Assembly (NCBI GenBank): GCA_032716605.1 | Contig: CM064552.1 | Span: 7,695,565 to 7,759,564, forward strand | Length of the DNA: 64,000 bases | DNA from: Paralithodes platypus | Lineage: Eukaryota > Arthropoda > Malacostraca > Decapoda > Lithodidae | Reading direction: 5' to 3' | Shown: positions 52,077-63,775 of the stretch, one piece after another | Position numbering within the stretch: the first letter of the stretch is position 1 | Layout: each line of letters starts with the position of its first letter | The notes under the pieces: generated by a model | What the model saw: only the letters and a program-made list of their open reading frames with translations | Told to the model about the DNA's origin: nothing | Database searches by the model: none | Made by a program: the position numbers and the translations under genes

Positions 52077-53390
52077 CTGCGACATAGGACGAATACATGT
52101 CCTAGAACACCCCATTTTTGCTACAGGACCACCTATCCGCTAGCCCTCTCGCCGAAAGAACCCTATCCAGAGGCTAGAGAAGGACACACAAGTAGAAGAA
52201 ATGCTCAATGCGGGTTTCATCATACCATCCACCAGCCATTGGTCATCGCCTGTGGTGTTAGTAAAAAAGAAAGGTGGATCCACGCGATTCTGCGTGGATT
52301 ACTGATGACTCAATGAGGTCACGATCAAGGATGTAAAACCTCTGCCAAGAAATTATGACTCCCTCGACTCCCTTTTCGGCTGCCAATTGTTCTCCACCCT
52401 GAACCGGATATTGGCAAGTACCCCTTATACTAGAGCATCAACAGAAAACAGCATTTTCTACAAGTGGAGGGAGACTCAACAAATTTAATGTTTTACCTTT
52501 CAGCCTATGCAACGGACCCGCCACTTTTTCCAGACTAATGGAATCAGTTATACACAGGTTAACGTGGGAATCGTGCCTTGCTCACCTGGATGACGTGATT
52601 GTGTTCAGCTGTTCCTGGCCACAACACTTACAGGGACTACAAGAAGTGTTTCAACTTATTCGGGAACCAGAACTAAAACTTAAACCCACGAAGTGCACTC
52701 TGGGCCGGGTATCTTGGGCACACAATATCTGCTAAAGGTATTGCACCTGATAAGAAACTACAAGCCAATGCTGATAGTCCACCTCCAACTACCCTCAAAG
52801 GAGCCAGATCTTTCCTTGGTTTAGCTTCTTATTATAGGCTTTTCGTTAAGGGATTCGTCACCATTGTGAAACCTCTCCACGACCTAACAAATTTTTTGTT
52901 TTTTTTCCAATGGACAGATGATAGGCTGAATGTTTTCAACCAACTGAAGCAGTATCTATGATTGATGCGCCCACCGTAGCATTTCCAGATTACAAGCAAT
53001 CATTCCGATTGTACACAGATGTATCCCTGGTTGGGATAGGCACCATCCTAAGCCAAACCCGGGATGGGAAAGAACATTTAATAGCATGTCCCAACAGAAC
53101 TCTCAACTTATCGGAAGTCAACATTGCAGCCATAAAAAGAGAATGTCTAGGCGTAATCTGGGATCTGCAACATTTCCGGGCCTACCTAATAGGTATCCAT
53201 GTCAGCATCATCACCGACCATCAATCACTGCAATGGTTAAGAAAATCAGAGACTAACAACGCCCTGATCGTGCGATGGAGAGAAACCCTAGAAGAATTAA
53301 ATTTTGACATCTCATACCGTTCCGGGACGGCATGGCAATTTATGGCAATTTACAGGGCTTTTAAAGCCTGTGGAGACAAGTCCGAGTGAG
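52077..53390 (+). pseudogene. Ty3/Gypsy-type pol remnant (RT and RNase H)
   Basis: In shifting frames: PYRLSPRK, a [24 protein letters not shown] segment, FCVDY, VKPLPR, LFGCQLFSTL, an FNVLPFSLCNGPATF-like stretch, CLAHLDDVIVFS (Gypsy catalytic Y/L-DD motif, here HLDD), LKPTKCTLGRVSW, RSFLGLASYYRLFVKGF, then RNase H with RLYTDVSLVGIGTILSQ and IITDHQSLQWLRK. No LTRs, integrase or Gag were found. Frameshifts and stops show that it is long inactive. It adjoins the LINE without a visible boundary signature. Confidence 0.85.
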
Positions 53391-53736
53391 CGGGAGCGCG
53401 GCAGGCCTCTGTCCGGTCTCCAGCCAGGCGGCCGCGGCACTGAAGGATATGAGGTATATCCTGCTAGACTCATGCAGTGCTGCCAAAGGCAAATGTAGCG
53501 CGACATTAGCGATATTCGCTCAGTATTAGCGAATGTCTATGGTAGTGCTGCTGATTAACTCCGCGCGCTACGAACCTCGTTCATTCTGAAGCTATTTTCT
53601 TCTAGTTTTTAGCTGAATGCATTTAATTTAATTCAGATACAGTACTTGCAAATATGGGGCAAATATCTTAAAATCTGAAAATTAATGGGGCTAAACATGA
53701 GGAAGCAGAGGAACCAGAAAAACGACCCATCTCCCC
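53391..53736. other. Remains of MITEs
   Basis: 53495-53650 weakly resembles the interior of the 430-bp MITE. 53650-53740 matches the right end of the elements at 11478-11841 and 21836-22155 (ATGGGGCTAAACATGAGGA to CTCCCC-TTAA). Confidence 0.5.
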
Positions 53737-53953
53737 TTAACCCTTTCAGTACCGGTAACATCCTTTTTTCGTAATCTGGCTACAATTAGACGATTATATT
53801 CAGCTTAGGAAGGATCTGTGGTAGCTAAAATTATTAAATGAGATAGTCTGCAGCCTTTGAATAATTGATAGAGGCCCATTTTAAGCTGAATACAATAATT
53901 TAATAGTTACCAGAATATAACGAAAAGGACGTCACCGGCACTGAAGAGGTTAC
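53737..53953. mobile_element. TTAA-type MITE family F
   Basis: Ends TTAACCCTTTCAGTACCGGT and, reverse-complemented, TAACCTCTTCAGTGCCGGTG, with TCTGGCTACAATTAGACG subterminal words. It shares its TTAA with the element to the left. Confidence 0.7.
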
Positions 53954-53979
53954 CAATGACGATGGGCCTATTTCTTCCC

Positions 53980-54195
53980 TTAAACCGGTGTCACACGAGA
54001 GCATTTTCCGTCAATTTTCAACGAGCAAGTTTTTTCTCGTACTGATTTCTGGCTCTTTCTCATTGCAATTTCAAACTAGGTCGAAGATAGATTATATTAG
54101 GTACTTTAATTATTATGAAACTTAATTTATGAAGCTACCATACAACAATTGCCCCTAAAAATTGACTGAAAAATCGCTTGTGTGACAACGGCTTT
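53980..54195. mobile_element. MITE family I, copy 2
   Basis: AAACCGGTGTCACACGAGAG at the left and, reverse-complemented, AAAGCCGTTGTCACACAAGC at the right; about 215 bp. Confidence 0.65.
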
Positions 54196-54214
54196 AGTGT
54201 CTTGACCTGTGATT

Positions 54215-54430
54215 AAGCTGGAGTCACACAAGCCGTTTATCGAGCAATTTTTACGGGCAATTATGGTCTGGCAGCTTCAAATATTACACTTTATCAGAAT
54301 TCAACCACCTAACATATTTTACCTTCAGTCTAGTTACCGATATCATTGCAAAAAAGTCCCTAAATATAACTAGAACAAACTTGCTCATGGAAAATTGACG
54401 GAAAAATCGCTCGTGTGACAGCGGCTTTAC
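54215..54430. mobile_element. MITE family I, copy 3
   Basis: AGCTGGAGTCACACAAGCCG at the left and, reverse-complemented, AAAGCCGCTGTCACACGAGC at the right. Closer to the copy at 20983 than to its neighbour. Confidence 0.65.
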
Positions 54431-54479
54431 CTATATAGTCTGTTTCTTTTAAGGTGTCGAGAAATTGTCTTATCCCCAT

Positions 54480-55345
54480 CTTAATTACTCAGCTATTACA
54501 TAAGAACATAAGAAAACGGGTGTCTTCAGAAAGCCGATTGGCCCACACAAGGCAGATCTCCTTCACACCCAACCCATCTCGTCCATGTGCCTATCTATTT
54601 TTTTATTTTGAAGCTCCCTATCGTTCTTGATCCTACTATAGCACTTGGTAACCGATTCGGCGATTCCACATATCAACAACTCTGTTTCCAAACAAGTATT
54701 GGCCTATATATTTTCTGAAACGAAACTGATACAATTTGAAACCTTTTGTTCGAGTTCTGTCACTATCACCAAGCTTCAGTACATCTTTCATGTCCCCTTT
54801 ATTAATCCCACTACCCCACTTGAACACCTCTATCATATCGTCTCTTAACTCTGCGTCTCTCTAACTAATGTAAGCCTAATTTCTTCAACCTTTCTTCATA
54901 TAGAAGATTTCTAATATCATGGAACAGTTTTTTTAATTCTTCGTTGTACTGTCTCCAAGGAATTTAAGTCAATTCTGTAAAAAGGACACCAAAATTGAAC
55001 AGCATAATCCAAATGTGGTCTCCCTCCTAACGCTAGATAAAGTTATAAGATTACGTCTGCCATTCTGTTATTCACGCTTCTAGATATACAGTAAAACCAA
55101 GAACTCTATTTGCCATATTTCGAACACTGATACATTGATATTTTGGTTCCAGATCACAATTGACGATGACTCCCAAATCTGTGTCATTATCTGGGTTACT
55201 TATATCCATGTTATCCCATTTATATCCTGCATTTTGTATCGATTTCCAAAATTTTACTGCACTGCATTTATCTACATTGAACTTCATCTGCCAATGTACT
55301 GCCCATTCATGTAGTGTATCTAGATCTCTCTGGAGAGCCTAATTA
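54480..55345 (-). pseudogene. CR1/L2-like LINE C-terminal region, decayed
   Basis: Minus-strand segments in order: MKFNVDKCSAVKFWKS, NPDNDTDLGVIVNCDLEPKY, ANRVLGF, then MIEVFKWGSGINKGDM, LKLYQFRFRKYIGQYLFGNR and VVDMWNRR. These match the region after the reverse transcriptase in CR1/L2 elements. Many stops. The 3' tail is unclear. Confidence 0.75.
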
Positions 55346-55381
55346 TCATCATCAGAATTAATCACTTCCTAGTTTGGTGTC

Positions 55382-55383
55382 AT

Positions 55384-55427
<44 letters not shown>

Positions 55428-55428
55428 C
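55382..55428. repeat. (CT)n(AT)n compound microsatellite
   Basis: CT units followed by TA units, directly beside the next element. Confidence 0.9.
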
Positions 55429-55429
55429 T

Positions 55430-56205
55430 AGAGGTGGACCGGATATCCGCATCATTTTGTACATCCGCATCCGCATCCAATAATGCGGATATAGTGCGGA
55501 TATTTTCGTAACTAATAAGTCATAAAAACTTATTATATTTACATTTTTACAGAATAACTAATTAACTATTAACCCCTTGAAGCTCTGACACATTTTAGCA
55601 GTTTATTTTTGCTATCATTAGGCGATTTTATGCTGCTTAGGAAGGATATGTGGGTATTAACCCTTTCACGCATTTATGACGCAGAGGTTGCCAGATTAGC
55701 AATAAGAAATAGTTCTCTCACTCTTATAATTACCTCTCCAAAATTAGTTTTCTGCCCACAGCTAACTCAAAGACAACTGCAGAGGTTGAAGTAACTAAAC
55801 TAAGGGTTTATAAATACCCCTGATGGTAACACAGGCTTTAAAGTATCCCCAATAGGCTCAAAATCGCGTCATATGTCGGAGAGGGTTAAAAGGGTAAAGA
55901 ACTAAAGACTATCCCAATCAAGTTAAATCAACCCTCTGACTTCCATATACCCTTCATAATCTGAAAAAAATCGTCTAATAATAGTCCGAGAACAAAACAA
56001 AAAAGTGCATCATGGTCCTTTTCATGGATCCTCAGATATCCTTATAATATATTTTTGTCTCAAATGTTTTAGTATCTTAAAATTTCCATTATCTGTGGCT
56101 AAAACTCTTGAGGGCTAAAACTATCCGCATACGCATTCGCAAATACTGAAAATAAATATCCGCATCCGCAAATATCAAGAAATCAATATCCGGTCCACCT
56201 CTAAT
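55430..56205. mobile_element. MITE with AGAGGTGGACCGGATAT ends, containing two nested MITEs
   Basis: The left AGAGGTGGACCGGATATCCG and the reverse complement of the right end share the first 17 bases. Repeated CATCCGCATCC words follow on both sides. Inside, a family F element starts at TTAA 55569 and is itself interrupted at 55657-55888 by a 232-bp TTAA element (TTAACCCTTTCACGCATT ... GAGAGGGTTAA). The termini resemble hAT ends (inference). Confidence 0.65.
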
Positions 56206-56650
56206 ATATACCATCATCATCATCAAATCTGACGCCTCGCTTCCAGAGGAAGCGCCCCAAAAGGGATGGCCATGGCAGAAACTGCTTCCAGGCTCCCAGA
56301 CATGCCCCGACTGACCCACTCCACAGTGCCATTTCCACTAAGTGGATTATAACCATGGACACTGAAGGAGCAGACCCAGAGCAGTCCCTCACCCGGATGG
56401 CAGTTCCACCACTGTTTTGCTATTTGATTTACCCCAGTGGGGCCCTGGCTGGAAGCATACCAAGCACAGGAATTTTCTGGAAATAGGAACCAGTGGTCCA
56501 CTGCTCCAGAGGCTGATTGCACCACCAAAGTGGCGGGCGGTGGGGTCGCCGCATCCCTACGCCAGAGAGAAAGGCCAACTTGTGCCAGTGGGCTGTGAGA
56601 GTAAGACACTAGGGAAACATGGGGCACACCATTATGGCCCCACTGCCTTC
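56206..56650 (-). other. Unidentified repeat with an open minus frame
   Basis: A (CAT)n stretch at 56209-56224 could be a retroposon tail. The minus frame 56627-56223 is open for 134 codons (for example GPTGVNQIAKQWWNCHPGEG). I do not recognise the product; it may be the end of a retroelement. Confidence 0.35.
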
Positions 56651-56680
56651 ACCACTCTCAAGAAAAAAGCTAGAAATAAG

Positions 56681-56683
<3 letters not shown>

Positions 56684-56750
<67 letters not shown>
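56684..56750. repeat. (TA)n microsatellite
   Basis: Pure AT/TA dinucleotide run. Confidence 0.95.
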
Positions 56751-56754
<4 letters not shown>

Positions 56755-57157
56755 TGCACTCCCAGTATTCGCGCCTATGTCGTATCAGCCCCCTTCCGTG
56801 GATACGTGGGCTGTGTTTAACATAGGTTTCAATGGGAAATAGGCTTAGGTCGTACCTGACTCGGCCATCTTGGACCCTCAAACCATTATTTTGACCTACT
56901 TTATGACAATAATATGGACCAAATGATTAAACTGATACGGTGACGGACCTGGAAGAATGTGGAACAAAGTGTGGTACCGCCGGTACCACACTTTATTCCA
57001 CATTCGTCCAGTCACCCATAAAGTACCCATTTCCCCCCAAATATATCCAATAAATACATATTATTTGAGGAGCATACTTATAGATACATATTATGAGAAG
57101 ATAACTTACCACACAAACTTTATTTGTAATCAGTCATTAGGCCTAGGCTATCCTTAA
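56751..57157. other. Possible pogo/mariner-like left end, and a hairpin
   Basis: CAGTGCACTCCCAGTATTCG after the TA run resembles termini of Tc1/mariner-pogo elements; no right end was found. 56959-57005 is a 22-base inverted repeat (TGTGGTACC-GCC-GGTACCACA core). Confidence 0.4.
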
Positions 57158-57650
57158 GCCCCGTCTACATGATCTTGCAGTGTCCGGCGGGCTGTGCCCC
57201 TTCACCGGGCAAAGTCTGTTACACACGCTTGCGGTGTTGTCCACACGGCAGCCGGGCAGTGATTGGCCAGTCAAATTCTGCCAGTGGTCAGAGTAGGAGC
57301 TCGGCAGGGCTGGGTCAGTGGGTCCGGTATGATCACCATGGTCCCCAACAACAATAATCACAGGACATTTATATAACTTATATATCCAAGCAGATGCCAA
57401 TAAGAGGGAGTGTATATCGGCAGAAGCTCGACTGGAGGCAACACCTCATGTTTGTTTCAAATGGATGCAGCTACACTTATTTGCAGTATACTAAAAGATT
57501 ATCGAAGCATAGTTTGTCTCGCATTATTTCTGAAACTTGTCGAGCAATATACGAAGTACTCGATCAAGAGTGCTTGCTTGTGAGATTTATAGTGAGACGA
57601 TCCAACCTAAGTTTACATAAAATTAATTAAATAATGCAATTGCGGATGGT
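57158..57650 (+). pseudogene. PIF/Harbinger transposase fragment
   Basis: GCCCCGTCTACATGATCTTG at 57161 resembles a Harbinger terminus. Downstream, 57394-57630 encodes RQHLMFVSNGCSYTYLQYTK and SLSRIISETCRAIYEVLDQE, the N-terminal helix-turn-helix-like part found in Harbinger (HARBI1-type) transposases, where the ETCRAIYEVL motif is typical. The DDE nuclease domain is absent and the satellite array begins shortly after. Not functional. Confidence 0.65.
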
Positions 57651-58426
57651 ATATTTGAAATCGTTTCGTCGTTGCGATTCCAACGGTATATACATATTTT
57701 AATTTTGACCAATTTTTAGGCTCGATAGGCCTATTTTAAAGTTAAAAAACTCTATAGACAAGTTATCTATTTATGGATTTTGTTCAAATTTATACCACAA
57801 ATACACTTGGACACGCTGAATCGAATGGCATAAACATAATTGAAATCGGACCATTAGTTTAGGATTTCGAATTTGACTTGGCCTCCCAGAACGGCCCAAA
57901 TGACCAGTTTTGGAAGTCCTAGGAAATTCTATTTGGTGCCATTCGATTTTTCTGGACGAGCTGCTTCTATACATGCTCGTAGATTAAAATTTCGACCAGC
58001 CATTCGCCCAGAATCCAAAATATTTTTGTCCAAAATCCCTGCGTAGGCAGGCAATTTTTTTGCAAATTTTTGCACTTGGCGGGCGACTTTCGAATTTCGA
58101 GTTTTGGAAGTCCTCTGTAGCCCAAACTATAAGTCCTAGGAAATTCTATTTGGTGCCATTCGATTTTTCTGGACGAGCTGCTTCTATACATGCTCGTAGA
58201 TTAAAATTTCGACCAGCCATTCGCCCAGAATCCAAAATATTTTTGTCCAAAATCCCTGCGTAGGCAGGCAATTTTTTTGCAAATTTTTGCACTTGGCGGG
58301 CGACTTTCGAATTTCGAGTTTTCATGGGTATATATGAATTCATCTCATTAGGATTCCAACGGTATATGAATTTTTTAATTTTGACTAATTTTTAGGCCCA
58401 ATAGGCCTATATTATAGTTTAAAAAA

Positions 58427-58726
58427 CACTGTCCCCTACATGATGGCTGTCTAAGTCAGAGAAGAAGCTGTTGGAGTGGCTTTGTTGAGTGTGTTATTAG
58501 TTCGAGAAGGGTATATAATTAAAGCTCTTTCCTGTATCTTCCTTCCACCCACTAGTTATAATGGAGCAGCCACGTAAGTGATATGTTATGTTCAAATAGT
58601 ATAGTTAGCCATACAATATTTAAGATTTGATAGTTTTCTTTTAATAATCTTTACAGAAAACGATAGTTTGAATGGGTAACTATAATATATTTTATTAGAA
58701 ATCGAGGTACAGTATCAGTACTTTCC
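58427..58726 (+). other. Satellite cassette 1: TATA-like box, split micro-ORF
   Basis: TATATAATTAAAG at 58512-58524 looks like a TATA box. ATG at 58561 begins MEQP. A consensus donor GTAAGT follows at 58574 and a TTTACAG acceptor ends at 58656 (83-nt intron). Joining gives CAA and then NDSLNG and TAA, an 11-codon ORF (stop 58677-58679). The downstream GGGTAACT could alternatively be another splice donor, so this may be the 5' end of a longer gene. Whether it is transcribed is unknown. Confidence 0.45.
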
Positions 58727-59688
58727 ATACTTATCTATATAAGGATATTGTTCAAATTTATACCACAAGTACACTTTGACACGCTAAATCGAATGGCGCA
58801 AACATAATTGAAATCGGACAATTAGTTTAGGATTTCGAATTTGACTTGGCCTCCCAGAACGGCCCAAATGACCAGTTTTTGGACTTTAAAAGTCCTCTGT
58901 AGCAAAAAATATACGTCCTAGGGAATTCTACCTGGTGCCATTCGATTGCGCTCGACGAGTAGCTTCTATACATGCTCGTAGATTGACATTTCGATCAGCC
59001 ATTCGGCCAGAATCAAAAATATTTTTGTCCATATCCCTGCGTTTCATTTTAGCCCAGGCAAATTTTTGTACTTGGCGGGCGACTTTCGAATTTCGAGTTT
59101 TCATGGGTATATATGGATTTGTCTCGTCATTAGGATTCCAACGGTTTATGATTTTTTTAATTTTGACCAATTTTTAGGCCCAATAGGCCTATTTTAAAGT
59201 TTAAAAACTCCATAGACGAGTTATCTATGGATGGATTTTGTTCAATTTTTTATCATAAGTTGACTTTGACACGCTGAATCGAATGGTGGAAATAGAATTT
59301 AAATTGGACTATTAGTTTAGGATTTAGATTTTAACTTGGCCTGCCTGGAGGGCCCAGGGGACCGTTTTTTGGACTTTAAAAGTCCTCTGTAGCCCAAACT
59401 ATAAGTCCTAGGGAATTCTACTTGGTGCCATTCGATTTTTTTGGACGAGCTGCTTCTATACATGCTCGTAGATTGAAATTTCGACCAGCCATTCGCCCAG
59501 AATCCAAAATATTTCTGTCCAAAATCCCAGGCAAATTTTTGCACTTGGCGGGCGACTTTCGAATTTCGAGTTTTCATGGGTATATATGGATTCGTCTCGT
59601 CATTAGGATTCCAACGGTATATGAATTTTTTTAATTTTGACCAATTTTTAGGCCCAATAGGCCTATGTTATAGTTTAAAAAACACTGT

Positions 59689-59990
59689 CCCCTACATGAT
59701 GGCTGTCTAAGTCAGAGAAGAAGCTGTTGGAGTGGCTTTGTTGAGTGTGTTATTAGTTCGAGAAGGGTATATAATTAAAGGTCTTTCCTGTATCTTCCTT
59801 CCACCCACTAGTTATAATAGAGCAGCCACGTAAGTGATATGTTATGTTCAAATAGTATAGTTAGCCATACAATATTTAAGATTTGATAGTTTTCTTTTAA
59901 TAATCTTTACAGAAAATGATAGTTTGAATGGGTAACTATAATATATTTTATTAGAAATCGAGGTACAGTATCAGTACTTTCCGTAGTTAT
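59689..59990 (+). other. Satellite cassette 2, start codon changed
   Basis: Same layout, but the ATG reads ATA at 59818-59820. Donor and acceptor are intact. The Asn codon after the junction is AAT instead of AAC, a silent difference. Confidence 0.45.
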
Positions 59991-60949
59991 CTATATAAGG
60001 ATATTGTTCAAATTTATACCACAAGTACACTTTGACACGCTAAATCGAATGGCGCAAACATAATTGAAATCGGATAATTAGTTTAGGATTTCGAATTTGA
60101 CTTGGCCTCCCAGAACGGCCCAAATGACCAGTTTTTGGACTTTAAAAGTCCTCTGTAGCAAAAAATATACGTCCTAGGGAATTCTACCTGGTGCCATTCG
60201 ATTGGTCTCGACGAGTAGCTTCTATACATGCTCGTAGATTAACATTTCGATCAGCCATTCGGCCAGAATTAAAAATATTTGTCCAAAATCCCTGCCCAGG
60301 AAAAATGTTGCACTTGGTGGGCGACTTTTGAATTTCGAGTTTTCATGGGTATATATGGATTCGTCTCGTCATTAGGATTCCAACGGTATATGAATATTTA
60401 AATTTTGACCAATTTTTAGGCCCAATAGGCCTATTTTAAAGTTTAAAAACTCCATAGACGAGTTATCTATGAATGGATTTTGTTCAATTTTTTATCATAA
60501 GTTGACTTTGACACGCTGAATCGAATGGTGGAAATAGAATTACAATTGGACTATTAGTTAGGATTTAGATTTTGACTTGGCCTGCCTGGAGGGCCCAGGG
60601 GACCGTTTTTTGGACTTTAAAAGTCCTCTGTAGCCCAAACTATAAGTCCTAGGGAATTCTATTTGGTGCCATTCGATTTTTTTGGACGAGCTGCTTCTAT
60701 ACATGCTCGTAGATTGAAATTTCGACCAGCCATTCGCCCAGAATCCAAAATATTTCTGTCCAAAATCCCTGCGTTTAAATTTAAAGCCCAGGCAAATTTT
60801 TGCACTTGGCGGGCGACTTTCGAATTTCGAGTTTTCATGGGTATATATGGATTCGTCTCGTCATTAGGATTCCAACGGTATATGAATTTTTTTAATTTTG
60901 ACCAATTTTTAGGCCCAATAGGCCTATGTTATAGTTTAAAAAACACTGT

Positions 60950-61250
60950 CCCCTACATGATGGCTGTCTAAGTCAGAGAAGAAGCTGTTGGAGTGGCTTT
61001 GCTGAGTGTGTTATTAGTTCGAGAAGGGTATATAATTAAAGCTCTTTCCTGTGTCTTCCTTCCACCCACTTGTTATAATGGAGCAGCCACGTAAGTGATA
61101 TGTTATGTTCAAATAGTATAGTTAGCCATACAATATTTAAGATTTGATAGTTTTCTTTCAATATTCTTTACAGAAAACGATAGTTTGAATGGGTAACTAT
61201 AATATATTTTATTAGAAATCGAGGTAGAGTATCAGTACTCTCCGTAGTTA
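60950..61250 (+). other. Satellite cassette 3
   Basis: ATG at 61078-61080, GTAAGT donor, TTTACAG acceptor, and AAC for Asn as in cassette 1. Confidence 0.45.
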
Positions 61251-62204
61251 TCTATATAAGGATATTGTTCAAATTTATACCACAAGTACACTTTGACACG
61301 CTAAATCGAATGGCGCAAACATAATTGAAATCGGACAATTAGTTTAGGATTTCGAATTTGACTTGACCTCCCAGAATGGCCCAAATTATCAGTTTTTGGA
61401 CTTTAAAAGTCCTCTGTAGCAAAACCTATACGTCCGAGGGAATTCTACCTGGTGCCATTCGATTGGTCTCGACGAGTAGCTTCTATACATGCTCGTAGAT
61501 TAACATTTCGATCAGCCATTCGGCCAGAATTAAAAATATTTGTCCAAAATCCCTGCCCAGGAAAAATGTTGCACTTGGTGGGCGACTTTTGAATTTCGAG
61601 TTTTCATGGGTATATATGGATTCGTCTCGTCATTAGGATTCCAACGGTATATGAATATTTAAATTTTGACCAATTTTTAGGCCCAATAGGCCTATTTTAA
61701 AGTTTAAAAACTCCATAGACGAGTTATCTATGGATGGATTTTGTTCAATTTTTTATCATAAGTTGACTTTGACACGCTGAATCGAATGGTGGAAATAGAA
61801 TTAAAATTGGACTATTAGTTTAGGATTTAGATTTTGACTTGGCCTGCCTGGAGGGCCCAGGGGACCGTTTTTTGGACTTTAAAAGTCCTCTGTAGCCCAA
61901 ACTATAAGTCCTAGGGAATTCTATTTGGTGCCATTCGATTTTTTTGGACGAGCTGCTTCTATACATGCTCGTAGATTGAAATTTCGACCAGCCATTCGCC
62001 CAGAATCCAAAATATTTCTGTCCAAAATCCCTGCGTTTAATTAAGCCCAAGCAAATTTTTGCACTTGGCGGGCGACTTTCGAATTTCGAGTTTTCATGGG
62101 TATATATGGATTCTTCTCGTCATTAGGATTCCAACGGTATATGAATTTTTAAATTTTGACCAATTTTTAGGCCCAATAGGCCTATGTTATAGTTTAAAAA
62201 ACAC

Positions 62205-62512
62205 TGTCCCCTACATGATGGCTGTCTAAGTCAGAGAAGAAGCTGTTGGAGTGGCTTTGTTGAGTGTGTTATTAGTTCGAGAAGGGTATATAATTAAAGC
62301 TCTTTCCTGTGTCTTCCTTCCACCCAATCTACCCACTTGATATAATGGAGCAGCCACGTAAGTGATATGTTATGTTCAAATAGTATAGTTAGCCATACAA
62401 TATTTAAGATTTGATAGTTTTCTTTCAATAATCTTTACAGAAAATGATAGTTTGAATGGGTAACTATAATATATTTTATTAGAAATCGAGGTACAGTATC
62501 AGTACTTTCCAT
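62205..62512 (+). other. Satellite cassette 4
   Basis: ATG at 62345-62347 with the same splice signals, and AAT for Asn. A short insertion (ATCTACCC) lies just upstream of the ATG. Confidence 0.45.
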
Positions 62513-63477
62513 ACTTATCTATATAAGGATATTGTTCAAATTTATACCACAAGTACACTTTGACACGCTAAATCGAATGGCGCAAACATAATTGAAATCG
62601 GACAATTAGTTTAGGATTTCGAATTTGACTTGGCCTCCCAGAACGGCCCAAATGACCAGTTTGTGGACATTAAAAGTCCTCTGTAGCAAAAACTATACGT
62701 CCGAGGGAATTCTACTTGGTGCCATTCGATTGCTCTCGACGAGTAGCTTCTATACATGCTCATAGATTAACGTTTCGATCAGCCATTCGGCCAGAATCAA
62801 ACATTATTTTTGTCCATATCCCTGCGTTTTATTTTAGCCCAGGCAAATTTTTGCACTTGGCGGGCGACTTTCGAATTTCGAGTTTTCATGGGTATATATA
62901 GATTTGTCTCGTCATTAGGATTCCAACGGTTTATGATTTTTTTTAATTTTGACAAATTGTTAGGTCCAATAGGCCTATTTTAAAGATTAAAAACTCCATA
63001 GATGAGTTATCTATGGATGGATTTTGTTCAATTTTTTATCATAAGTTGACTTTGACACGCTGAATCGAATGGTGCAAACATAATTAAAATCGGACTATTA
63101 GTTTAGGATTTAGATTTTAACTTGGCCTGCCTGGAGGGCCCAGGGGACCGTTTTTTGGACTTTAAAAGTCCTCTGTAGCCCAAACTATAAGTCCTACGGA
63201 ATTCTACTTGGTGCCATTCGATTTTTCTGGACGAGCTGCTTCTATACATGCTCGTAGATTGAAATTTCGACCAGCCATTCGCCCAGAATCCAAAACATTT
63301 CTGTCCAAAATCCCTGCGTTTAAGCCCAGGCAAATTTTTGCACATGGCGGGCGACTTTCGAATTTCGAGTTGTCATGGGTATATATGGATTCATCTCGTC
63401 ATTAGGATTCCAACGGTATATGATTTTTTTAATTTTGACCAATTTTTAGGCCCAATAGGCCTGTTATAGTTTAAAAA

Positions 63478-63775
63478 ACACTGTCCCCTACATGATGGCT
63501 GTCTAAGTCAGAAAAGAAGCTGTTGGAGTGGCTTTGTTGAGTGTGTTATTAGTTCGAGAAGGGTATATAATTAAAGGTCTTTCCTGTATCTTCCTTCCAC
63601 CCACTAGTTATAATGGAGCAGCCACGTAAGTGATATGTTATGTTCAAATAGTATAGTTAGCCATACAATATTTAAGATTTGATAGTTTTCTTTTAATAAT
63701 CTTTACAGAAAATGATAGTTTGAATGGGTAACTATAATATATTTTATTAGAAATCGAGGTACAGTATCAGTACTT
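63478..63775 (+). other. Satellite cassette 5
   Basis: ATG at 63613-63615, donor and acceptor intact, AAT for Asn. Confidence 0.45.

Noticed and set aside
56619..56881. Open frames through the (TA)n repeat encoding Ile-Tyr repeats
   Set aside because: These are translations of a dinucleotide microsatellite and have no other coding signal.
57771..63405. Similar 60-100-codon frames in each satellite monomer (plus and minus)
   Set aside because: They follow from the repetition of the satellite, are broken in different ways in different monomers, and show no silent-site bias that I could see.
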